A stretch of DNA of 64,000 bases. Origin: Rhynchonema sp. JSB1_4 (Eukaryota > Nematoda > Chromadorea > Monhysterida > Xyalidae). Below are positions 46,054-58,300 of this stretch, one piece after another (positions within the stretch are counted from its first letter, which is position 1; the number at the start of each line of letters is the position of its first letter). The notes under the pieces were generated by a model. The model had not been told where the DNA came from and searched no databases. It worked only from the letters and a program-made list of their open reading frames with translations. The stretch covers positions 1 to 64,000 of the forward strand of contig JASAMV010006592.1 of NCBI GenBank assembly GCA_030248065.1, given 5' to 3'. The position numbers and the translations under genes are program-made.

Positions 46054-48870
46054 ATGTCGACAGATCCCCTATTTATTGGCGTTGATGTGGGCACTGGTAG
46101 CGTTCGTGTCGCTATCGTTGGAAAAGGTGAAATGAAAGTTTACAATTTTAAATCTGTTTTCCAAAAAAAATTAAAATTCTGATGAAACCGCGGAGCCGGC
46201 GAAAACAAATACGTTTTATTTTGCCGACAGGCCAGCAATGACATTATGGTACACAAGATAATGTTTCAGGCGGAAACGTGCTTGATTCGTGCACCAGGGG
46301 CCTGACGATACATAATCCTGAGGTCGACCACTATTATCAGTCGAGTGATCAGATCTGGGAGTGTATTCGACGCTCGGTGAGAGTCGCGATCTCAAAAAAT
46401 GTGCATTTTTTATTTTTGTGGAATCTTTTTTTACGAAAATACGACCCCCAGATTCTTGAACTATGCGTGAACGTGGACGACGCGAAGATCAAAGGCATCG
46501 CGTTTGCCGGCACCTGCTCACTGGTCGTGCTCGACCAAAATGGCTAGTTTTTTATTGACTGATTGAAATCGTAAAAATGAACTTTAAATTCAAAACTTTT
46601 CCCGCGTTGTTTAAGGTCCGACAACGTTAGCGACAGACGCCGATGGCCTGACACACAACATCATCATGTGGATGGATCATCGAGCCAAGGTCGAGACCGA
46701 TATGATAAATGCCACCAGGCATACAGCGCTCAAATCAGTCGGTAGGTGTGTATTTATGTGCTGCCGCATTATTGCATAATCACTGATTTTATGTCGAACA
46801 GGCTGAATAAACCAATCAATCATTTATCCCAAGGCGGCTCGATCTCGATTGAAATGCAGCCGCCCAAGTTGGTGTGGTTGCGTAAACATATGAAACATCA
46901 GTTCGATGGTGCGGCGCATTTTATGGACTTGGTTGATTGGCTGTCCTACAAATGCACGGCTGACACAACCAGGTTAATTGTGGCGATATAATGATGTCAA
47001 GCGGATCTCTCTGATAAGAAAAGGTGCCAAGACAAAGTCAAGCCCGCCCCCCTCCAGATACCGGATGCCAGCAAAAGGGCTTGACAGCCACACGGTATGA
47101 TCTTGAATGCATATGCAGATCACAATGCACGGTGGTGTGCAAATGGCTGTACGATGCAAACGAGCAACGGTCGTGTTGGAATGACGATTTTTGGGCCACA
47201 ATCGGTCTGCAATGTTTCACATCGAAGCAGCACGACCGAATCGGGAACAAGGTGGTGGCACCCGGACATGCGATTGGATGCGGTCTGTGTGAAGAGACGG
47301 CCAAATGCTTGGGTATGACATTGTAGTTCTTAATTATTGATTGGGATTCTCCATATATATGGCAACACCCAACCAGGTGATGTTTCACACGCAGGTCTGC
47401 AGCCATCCACACCCGTAGGCGCTGGCCTAATTGATGCGCACGCTGGCGTGCTAACATTGCTCGCTGCTGTGTCAAAGGTAGAAATGTGAGCTTTGTTTTT
47501 TGTCTTAATGTTATTGGCATAACGACACAGCTTTTACCTGACCTTTATATGCTCACAGACCGGTCTTGATCCGCTATCGAGTCTGTGCATCATCAGTGGC
47601 ACATCCGTCTGTCACATGGCACAGTCATCCACTCCACAGTTCATTCACGGTGTCTGGGGACCGTACTTTGGCGCGATTTTGGATGGAAAATGGTTCTGGC
47701 TCACTTCCGCATTCCGTATTTTTTCAATTTTTCATTATTTCGACCACATGATAAGTTTTTATATTCATTATAATTACGTTTGCTTGATCGATCCAGGCTA
47801 AACGAAGCCGGCCAAAGTGCTGTTGGTAACGTGCTGGATCGAATAGTTGACCGTTACGGCCTCGGTCACAACGATGTACTCGACTACATTGACCGTCAGG
47901 GGGACAGCTTAACGACAGCAAAATTAGCCGGCGATTTGCATGTCTGGCCAGACTATCATGGTTTGCAGTTAGCATTTTTTTTCTTAAAAAGAATGCTTCG
48001 ATTTGAAAATGTTGCCTGATTTTCAAGGCAACCGCTCTCCACTTTCCAATCCGAACATGACCGGTGCTCTACTCGGACTCCGACTGGACGACATTGGGCC
48101 AGTCGTTGCTGATGACAAGGATAATGCACTGCGATTGTGTGCACGACAGTATGTCGCACACGTGCAGGTATATGCAGCAATCTCTTGATAGAGGCACCTG
48201 ATGTTTCACAGACAGCGCACGAATTATTGCGGTGCTCACCCTCAGCTCTTGAGTTAGTCGGCCTTCACTCAGGGTTAGGAATGCCAGCGCCTGGGGTCAA
48301 GTAAGCCTAAAACACTCTGCTAGGGACGAGCTTCACGAGTTCCAATTGTTTTTTTTGTCCAAATTTGCAGTCGTTCGCCTACATGACCAAACTGATCGTG
48401 TCGCAAATGTCCAACTACCGATTCAGCAACGTTGCACTCTGCGGCGGCCTACAGCGCAATCGATTGTACGTACAAACGCACGCCGATGTGTTGGAAAAGC
48501 CGGTCGTTCTGCCGAACTGCGAACATCCGGTCGCTCTCGGTTGGTGGTGCCCTTTATGGATCAGGGATTGTTGTGTGTAACAGGCGCCGCACTCCCACTC
48601 AATGGGCATGATAACAAGAACGGAGTACTGGCTGCTTGTGGTTTACGGTCTGGGGCCCACACATTCTCAGGTCCCGTGCCACCCATTTCAGGTGCAGCCA
48701 TGCTGGCCATGTGTGCTACAGGTACGTCACTGCCGGCAGCAATGGAGTACCTGGCCCCAGGAGCCAGCGTCATAGAACCGGAACCGAAAACTGTTGCGTT
48801 TCACGAACGGAAGTACAAGATATTTGAAAAACTCGGCGAAATCGTGAAAAAGACCACGGATGAACGTTGA
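46054..48870 (+). CDS. fggy: FGGY-family carbohydrate kinase (human FGGY / D-ribulokinase type)
   Basis: ATP-dependent phosphorylation of a ketopentose or sugar alcohol in the cytosol. Twelve exons keep one frame: 46054-46126, 46270-46376, 46452-46542, 46616-46741, 46834-46972, 47119-47312, 47395-47477, 47559-47692, 47797-47960, 48028-48167, 48371-48539, 48692-48870; 532 aa against 551 in human FGGY. N-terminal ASKHA nucleotide fold GVDVGTGSVRVAIV; then AFAGTCSLVVLD, IIMWMDHRA (substrate side), QPPKLVWLRKH, GAGLIDAHAGVL, CIISGTSVCHM, GVWGPYFG, DLHVWPDYHGNRSPL (family signature) and NVALCGGLQRNRLYVQTHAD. Complete, no break. Intron 3 appears to begin with GC (AATG|GCTAGT) instead of GT. The 8-mer ATGTTTCA occurs in exons 5 and 6 and in introns 1, 6 and 10. 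Exact sugar cannot be told from sequence. Confidence 0.95.
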
Positions 48871-49368
48871 TTTTTCTGTGTATATGTTTTGTCAATGTCA
48901 TTGTTCGATTATATGTGCAGTGTTCTTTTTTGAGAAGCTGACAAAAAACCACCGAAAAGACACACAACAAAGTTATCGGCTTCGTGAACTTTATAGCGCC
49001 GGAATCGACGTATAATAGTTGACAATTGGGACCAAAAACAGGCGTGCATAAAAACAAGTAAAACCGTAGAAAGATGATCACCGTTTCAACAAACAAAATT
49101 TTACATAATTGCAACAAACACGGATATACCGTATTTTCGGAAACAAATCTTTTTTAATCAAATATTATAGCTGAAATAACACGAATAATGATTACACGTA
49201 CCAGTAAAAACTGTGCACAAACATGTGATGCCACCTACCTAATAACAGGCAACAGTCGTTCACAGGATGATATCTGGACTGATTTCGGCACAGAACAAAA
49301 CACAACACGTGCCAGCAAAACCAACAATGGCAAAATAATAAAAAAGATAAATCACATTTAACGATATT
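48871..49368. other. Tail-to-tail intergenic region
   Basis: Between the stops of FGGY (+) and PSMD2 (-); must hold both 3' ends. AT-rich, no repeat or RNA recognised. Confidence 0.5.
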
Positions 49369-52300
49369 CTATTTATTGTCCGCTTCGTTCTTCTTCAGTA
49401 TCACGATGCCCTCGAGATGCGGCGACAGGCACGAGTCTGGAACACGGCGCGCGCAAATCAACAAAAACCAAAATAATGAAAGAGAAAAAACTGAGAAAAA
49501 CAAAAAAAACATAAAATAAAATAGACGCAACGCAACTCACAGTCTTCATTGGCCAATTCGGCGCGCTCGCCGAACGCCAGCAGCACGGGCGTGTTGTGCG
49601 TGCGAAAGCCGGTGATCGTCTTCGGTTTACCAGCTTGGCCCACCGCGTCAACAGCCTGGAAAGCGCTCAAGCAATTTTAGTTTATTCTTAGCATAACTAA
49701 TTTCTGGTCGTTTTATTTATTTAATTTGACAGAACAAACCCTAAGCGATTGGACGTCAAATTCATTGGTGCTTAATTTAGAGCGAATAAAACATTTTACA
49801 CACAGTCTGTGCGACGAAAGGTATATACATCGCAGGTTCGATTGAATGAAAAAACCACCGCAATCGTATCAAATCACCACCAAAAAGCCAAACACAACAA
49901 CAGCCCGCCGTTCCGTTTCCAACCTGTCCGACCCTGACAGGCACGTTGACTTGACTCAATTGTTCCGTGTTCGTTTCATCGACCACCGTTGTGATCAACA
50001 TACGTGGCTGCATTGCCGGTGTCAGTGTGTACAACAAGTAGTGCTGACGTCCGTTCAGTACGGCTGCAAATAGCACACGCTTGGTCGGCATACTTTGGCT
50101 AGACAGCCACAATGTTTTTTTTAATTTGTTCATTTGTGTGCAAATGTTTCATTTATTTCGCTCAGTGGGTACATCTGATGGCACTATATTGGTGGTAGCG
50201 AAACGTCATAAACCTGCAACCATTTGTAATGGTTCTGAAATTGTGGAGCGCGTGTCAAGAGCAACCAAACAACACGAACTCTTTCGTCCACAACTACATA
50301 CAGTATATAACACTGCGCAACGCAAACACATCAGACAGCCACAGCCCCTTGTTGACCGTGGGTGGGTCGACCCAAACATACAAAACGTGTGCCCTCGATG
50401 CTGCACCGAGCCTGACACGGTCGAACATCTGTTCCGTTGCAAAAGCCGACCCATATCCACGAGCCCAATCGATCTGTGGCGTAACCCGATCAAATGCGCA
50501 GAAGATCTGTCGGACATCTTCAGTCAACAATGAGACTTCGACAACCGAACGTTGGCTATCAATCAACCGTAGGTGGTGGGTGAGAGGACGGATTTATTTT
50601 AGCGGTCACACATACAACTGCTAACTGGTCGCTGAAGGCAATATATGACAGCACAGCATGCGTGAACCAAGTTGATACCAATAATGGTAACTGCCCAAAA
50701 CCCACAATTTTTCGCATCCAGGAACGTAAAGCAGCAGGCGATCAGTCCAGCGACGGCAGCCGTGTTCATCAGTTGACGATCGGAATGGAATGGATTCAAG
50801 GTGAGCGTGCCTTTGCCTGAATCAGGGTAGGTTAATGAGATGCATTGTCGTCCTTAATTCCATGACCAGCGACCACAACCATTATGATCAGAACACGACC
50901 TGGCATGGGCAAATTTTGAATAGCCCAGTAATTTGCGACGAACACCACACAAAACCAACAACTTCAGCACTGTTTCGAATCAATGCTCCAAATTTATCGC
51001 AAAGTATCGGTCACACAAAGAATTGGACATGGCAAGTCGCAGTGCTCGCGATCGAATTCGAGACGGTTCGTTCGCGGTCACGAAACAACATCAACAAAAC
51101 CAAATCAACCACCAACCCAAATGTGTCAGTCCCTGCGCGATACGCACAAGCATGAGTGACTGTGGGTCCTTCTGATGGTACACGGCCAACTGACGCAGCA
51201 TTGTGCCCAGACGCGCGTTGTTCGTGCCTGGAAGAACAGGAAGCCATGTTGCATATCAACAATTTCCGCACAGTTCGTTCGCACTCAGTAACGTGTTGGT
51301 TGGTTTCCTTGCCAGAATTAAACTACATTGAATTGAAAATACAGCTTTTTTATCACCTCCTCGTAAACGCAATGCGAAACATTTTTCAGCACGACGGTCT
51401 ACCCTCGATAGCGACATGCTCGGGACTAGGTCTATCTATTTTCAGTCACTGTAAACAATATCTACCATACTACAATTAGTTGCAACCAAAACAAAAGGTC
51501 AAAAACACATTGCAGACCAAAGTGGCGTCAAAAATACACGAATGTTTCCACCACAAAGCATAGTTTCTTCAGACACTTTTTAGGTGCAATTTGCACCTAA
51601 AAAAATCAGAATTGCGCCTAAAAATTCAGGGTTAGGTGCAAGCTTGCACCTAACATTTTGAGCCCTTATTTCCTTAATTTAGCATTTATACAGCATCTTT
51701 TAAGGTTCGAAAACCTTAGAAACGAAAAAATGCGCTGCGCGGCTTCTTCGTTCCTTCCACTAAATTCCGTCGAAACCTTTGGTGTTTGGTCGACATCGAC
51801 AAAAAATATTTATTGGTCTGATTGCACTTCGCGCACAGTTAGTACCTATTGGTAATTTGATGTGGCATGCTTGGGAAAGCGACTATTCATTGCGTTCCAA
51901 CTTTGTTGAACTTCTAAACGCACGCAAATAGCATTAAAACGCATGACAAGGCAAAAAACACCTAAAATCGGCGTTTTTTATTCAAAATTCAAAGGGCTTG
52001 CACCTAAAAATTGGGCGGTTGCACCTAGTAAATTTTGAAAAAAAAAACCCTGCCACAAAGAGAATGACTGTAAACAGGGTCGACCATGAGCTCATGAGAC
52101 GACTGTTTTTGAAGTTGGCTCGTGCGGATCCAATAATGTTCCGGTTCCACGTATTTCGGAAATAAAAGAAAGAGAAACGCACTATGTATTTAGCAAAAAC
52201 ACGCTCTCCACCTCGGTGCGTAAATTCCCTTTTCACTCCCAAAACATATGTATGTTGAGCAACGTTGCTGTTCGCGTAAGCACGCAACAAATTGAGGTCA

Positions 52301-55300
52301 GCCAGCTGGAACTTGTCATCATCCCTTTCAGCCCAATCTCTTTCTTTTGCTTTTGGAAAAAGTGTAACCGGCGCATTTTTTGAATTTGGCCAAGCAAGCT
52401 TTAAAAAGATTCGTCTCATGAGCACGTGGATGGACTATACAAAAACGGATGCAGTGTCCGTGCGTCACAGCTCTGACATGTCATCAAACTAAATTGCAAC
52501 ACAACACAACCGCTTATCCAAAATGAACACACGCGACGTGGCAACACACGACGAGTCGTCTCATGAGCTCGTGGTTGGACTATACACACCATAAATACTA
52601 TATTGATATCAATCAGTCAATAAAAAGTAACCGACCGGCGCCAACCAATCCCAACGCAAAGATCGCGTTCCTGGCCGTATCGGCATCGGCGTCGTGCGAG
52701 AACTTGCTGAGCGTTTCGAGGATCTGCAGCTGCGGATTGCTGACCGACAACAGAGCCAGCGCAAGCGGCACTGCCTGCCGAATCGCTGGTTCGCCGTAAC
52801 GGATCTGTGGTGTGCAACACAATAATGAATGATTATTGATCACGTCGTGCATTATTCATGCTGCTGCATCATCCGACACGAGAAGCGAAAATGTTTATCG
52901 TGCGTTTATCGTCATCGCGCCGATGCTTTAGTACGCGTTGCTCAACCGACTAAAGTTTCAGGCACGCAAAAGCCTCGGCCGGGCCATTTTCAAACGTGAA
53001 ATAACGTAGCGTCAGTAGATAATGTTTCGCTGACAACATAAGTGCACAAGATTTTGTCTACCATTAAAGTCGCGTAAATATCTTGCGAAAAAAGCCCGCC
53101 AAACACGATCATTTATAGGCAAACCACGCCAACACAGCCCTCCGCGCAAAAACCCCCAAACAAAAAAGCCACCACCCCACCAAAGCCTTTACCCAATTGC
53201 CGACGACAATCATACGACAAACGACAGGACATACCAAATGTCCGAATTGTCTCAGACACATTTGTTCGCCAATATCCTCTCCCATCGCAATCAGTCCAAT
53301 GCCGAGTGCAGCCACGGCCTGCTGGATGCACTGGTCCGGCTTCTTGCCCGCCGTCGAATCCGAGCCGGACTTTTGTGTGCTGCCGCTGGTGCCTGCTGCT
53401 GTCGACGACTTATCGATGTCTTCCTGCAATATTGACACGCTTGCCCATGGCCGGTGGTGTTGCAGAGGTGTTCCTTGGGGGATGGGGAAGAGATTTGCCC
53501 CTAGGGTACGCTAATTTCCCCGACAAAGGTACACTAGCACACTCATTTCCCCAACTTTTGCCTAAAATAGGCATTTTTAGGCCTAAAACGGGTAATTTTT
53601 AGGTCAATTCTGACAAAGTCGCCAATATACCGTTTTTACAGAGAATTTTTTTCCAAAAAGTGGCAAAAATAGGCCAACTTTTCTACCTCAATAGATGTCA
53701 TTTTCCTGAATATGGGTACCCCTTCCCCCAGAGTGTTGTACACTAATAATTTCCCATCCAAAACGGAGGCACGTACACTAATTTCTCCGCCGGACCAGTA
53801 ATTGCCCTGGCGAAGTCCATTTTGCTGGCGAGCGCGCCGGGGTGACCGACAGTGGGTCTGGCAGCAAAATGGGTTGCGGCGCACGTTGCGCCAGCATGCA
53901 ATTTTATTGCCAGATTTGAGGAAAAAATCTCGTTGCTGGTTTTTTTCGAAGTTTTGTTCATTGGGTCAAAAACACATGGCCAGCAAGTCAGGATACCAGG
54001 ATACCACCGGGCTGAAAACTCAGGATACCATCAGCCGGATACCACGAGCGTAACCTCCCAGCGTCACCACTGTCACTATGAACCAACCAACGAACTCCAA
54101 CCTTGCTTTCGTAATGTTCCGAACAGATATGCAACATGCTCTGTATCTTGAGCACGTTGCCCGTGGCCGCATACGCACACACATCGATCAGAATGGCGGT
54201 CATGCCACCGAATGGCTCGGGCAGCGTGCGCACTGTTTCGATAAAGGCCTCGGCCGCGTCCTGCGTGCCTGCAAACCACGCGAGTACGTTCTGGTCGTAC
54301 GAAAGAGGGCTTATTTTTTTTATAATGTCGGTACTTATGTTTGGCAAAGTAAACCAAGATGTTATGCTTGCCAAAACCAATCTTGATATTCACTCTCTTG
54401 CCAGATAGCAAGCAGTATGATCTAAAAATGTAGCACCTGCCAAACTGAAATGTTGCTTGCAGGTTGCGAGTCTTCGCCGTTCCACAAACAAACCACGCAG
54501 GCTTGAAAATCAGGCAGACGAATTTAGCGCTCAGCTGATGACGCAAAGCCATGTAATAGACCAGACACAACGTCAACAAACACACATACCCAAGAATATG
54601 AGCGCAAGCGCGAGCGCCATGAATCGTGTGTTTGAGTCCTTCAATTGACCCTCATCCAATTCAAGCAGATAGGCGAGTATCGCCATCGCAATGGTCGAGT
54701 CGGCTGTGCCCACGCAGATCAGACCCAGCGATAATGCCGCAACGCCTTTCACCTGAATCGTCAAGGCGAGCTTTGTTGAATGGGAAAGCAAATTGGGGAT
54801 ATTATGGTATAGTAAGTTTCTAATTTCGTTGCCTCATGCATTCTTACAGACGCAGGAAAACTCCCGTTCGAAGTCGAAGCAGGCAACAAGCCCAACACAC
54901 AGTCAACAAGCCACGCAGCTCGCTCGCGTGCGTTTCGAATGTTTCAGTCACACAAGCTGCGTGTGTCAGCTGCGTGGCTTGTTCACTGTGTGTTGCCTGC
55001 CTCGACTTCGAACGGGAGTTTTCCTGCGTCTGTAAGAATGCATGAGGCAACGAAATTAGAAATTTACTATATCTGTTATTCACTGCGCTAGCGTGTGAAT
55101 AAGCGCAATGAAAACAAAACAAAATCAACTGGAGACCTCAGGTGTCGCCGACGGTTTTGTGTCCTGCAGCACTTTGCGCAATTCACTCAGCGCCGAGTCC
55201 TCCTCCGACCAGACCGTGGGACGTTTGGAGTTGACGTAGGCCAGACCGAGACTACAATATCAATTATATATATCATATATACAGTATATTTATAATTTTG

Positions 55301-58300
55301 AATGTATAAAAAACGGAAACTTTCGAAATACGACAACGTACCCAAATGTGGATCCGATTCTCATGGTGGTCGAGTCGCTGTGCACGTAGTCAAGCAGAAG
55401 CGCACCGGCCGGATCTGATGGGTCGTTGACACCGCACGTAATGATGCCAATCGCCAACATTGTGCCGGCCTGCGACACACAACACACACACAAATAATTG
55501 GTCGGATCAACTTGGTGGGCACGCACTTGGTTGGACTACGACCGGGCGTTGGCGCAAAGTTATTGGGGCCCGTTGTTTTTGCGATAGAATTGTAGCACTA
55601 ATTCGACCAGCATAAATGTTGCTCCGGTCCCCACAAAGTGCGATACCACGCAAAGTAATTTCGCACATTTCACAGATGTTCTGACAAACACAGCAAGTCA
55701 AACACACCTTTATATAGTCATCGTTGGCATACAGAAATTTATCGCACTGCGTCAGTCCGCTGTCAATGTCCCAACGCATGATCATGCCTTGACTCGCCGC
55801 CGCTGATAGCATACCTGAAAAAACGACTTATAGGCTAGAGATTTACAAATTCCGTACCTATGGTATGGTACCCGATCGTTATTGCATGATTCATTCCGTA
55901 TTTCACACCGGATAAAAGCAACATCTAATTTGCGCCGACCATACCCTGATAATTGAGTGTTTTATGAACAAGATCGCAATTCATGCCTGTTCTCACCATA
56001 ATCCTTGTTCTTGTAGAACCATTTGTTGGCGTCTTCCGACGACGCCGTCACCATTTTGTCTTTGCCGAAACCACAGTTTACGAAACCTGAGAAATGTTTT
56101 CCAATCAGAGTTTATCATGTGAGAAGAAAACGAGAAAAACATTGATAACGTAGTACGCTTATGACCAAAATGTTATTATAAAAAACTAAAAACAACACGC
56201 AAACCATTCACAAACGCAGCGGCGAGATTCAATTTGCTGCTGTCGGGCGCGGCCGGCAGCGCGCCGAATGCCCGTTGAGGTTCGAGGTGCGTTTTGTAGA
56301 TGTCGTCGGGTGTTTTCGGCTCCATGATGTCTAGCTGAAATTGACGGTGCAAATATCAGATGTAAAAAATCTTGAGGATGCGGCTTAATTTGTGTTTAGA
56401 ACTGAAAACATGCAAAGGGCCACTTTACGTTTCACAAGCATACACCACAGATGCTATCAATTATGCCAGGCGTGTATTTCAAAATTTACCAGGTGTAATT
56501 CGAGCATGGATATCCGAATACTGGGTCGAATCAGTGGTGTAGCTACCCAGGCGGGGCGGCAACCTACTGTACCACCCAAAATGCGGGGCGGCAACCTACC
56601 TACTGTACCAGCCGAGCTAGGGGGGGGGTCGTACCACTTGGGGGGGTCATCTGGAAACCGAAATTTTTTATGTCTAAATACTGACGAAAATGTGGCCTAA
56701 AACACTAATTTCGCGCGCATCGCGCGATTTTTCGCCTGTTTGCAGATATGCAAATATGCTAATTTTATGCAATTTTAAGCCAAAAATGAATGTTTTGGGT
56801 GAAAAGTTAGGTGGGGCGGCAACCTACCTACTGTACCAGGGGAGGGGCGGCAACCTACCTACTGTACCAGGCGAGGGGCGGCAACCTACCTACTGTACCT
56901 TGGGGGGGGGACCCCCCCACCCCCAGCCACACCATTGGGTCGAATGTCATGTTTTATAGGTAAGTGACAACTAACTAAGTCCCACAATTGTAGGGGTGTT
57001 CATACAAAGGGTTTTTTTGCAATTCACACATGTGAAGACGCAAAGCAACTACGAACCGAACAATTGTGACAACGCAAACAAGCAAACAAACCTCACGAGC
57101 GAGCGATCTGAAATATTGGTACAGGTCCTGATTGGTGTTGAGTGTGCTTAGATCCTCGGTGTCTCCGTCCAATTCCCAATCACTGAATTCGGGGAAAATA
57201 TGCTGCCGACCGAGCAGCAACGCCATTTGTTTTTGAACAAGTCTGCAACAATGTTTTAGTCTGCGCGTTGATCGTGCCGTTTCATCAAGGCGGGCTAATG
57301 TGCATCTGTTACTGGCGCCGTGCGTATGTACATAAACAGTGGGTGATTAAAACTGGTGATCTCTGATCATGATCCAATACAATTCGGCGCGGCGAAAGTG
57401 TCAATGTGTGTGCATTGCATCTCAAGACCATCTCGCGGACCACAAACACACACTTATTCAGACCACTGCTGTTTTGTCCCCGCTGTTCTGTAATCTGTTG
57501 GAACTACACCCGCTGTTCTGTCCGTGTCCCAAACAAACACCCTCCAAACCCGAAAGTGTCGCATTCAACCTGTCCTTTTCCGCACAAAACACATCCTTGA
57601 TTGCATTGATATCATTCAACATAATTGCGCAGCGCAAAGCCTCAATATTGCGCTCAAACTGCCGACACAATTGCATGCCGAATTTGATTAGGGTCGTGTT
57701 TTCGGGAGATGGTAGAAACGGGACACAGCTGCAACAATTTGGCAATATTGATGTAATTTGCCAGTTTGGAACTTTTGATTAAAAATTAATGAATTTCATC
57801 AAAATATGAAAATCTCGTACCTCAACAAATACAGACAAACGCGCGGCTGTGTGTCCTTGTCGACAAATTTTGTCAAAATATCTAATCGTTCAATTTCCAT
57901 CAACAAATCACACGCCTCGGTTTCGGCGTTGTGTTTCATGTGATGTTGCACAATGTCCTGCATTTTGAATTTATAATATTTATAATGCGGCTGTGCCATA
58001 TCAACCTTGCTGGCGCAAAGCAGTTTGATAACCACTACGCTTGGGGGAATGCGGCAAGTTTGGTCAGACCTTACTGCCCGACAGAATTGACGCACTAATT
58101 TCGACCAGCTAAAAATTGTAGCACCAGTGATGTTTCACTCGAGCAATAAGATCTGTTCGAGATCCTTTTTGGAGGCCAGAGAAGCACGCACCGACGAGGA
58201 CTGGCACCTCGCCCTTCTGTGAAAACCGGCTGTAACGGGCAAAACTCACTGCTGTTACATTATTGTTTAGCTACATACTGTAAGAAGAACATTTCTTGCG

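Noticed and set aside
48540..48580. Frameshift in FGGY after CEHPVAL (VGGALYGSG readable one base later)
   Set aside because: A GT donor at 48540 joins in phase to the exon at 48692 (GAAMLAMCATG), which matches the family; the out-of-frame peptide is intron sequence.
58138..58215. Possible extra PSMD2 exon on the minus strand
   Set aside because: Exons 58514-58394 and 57957-57821 join in phase and align with Rpn1 without it, and the stretch is a copy of a repeat at 24.8 kb.
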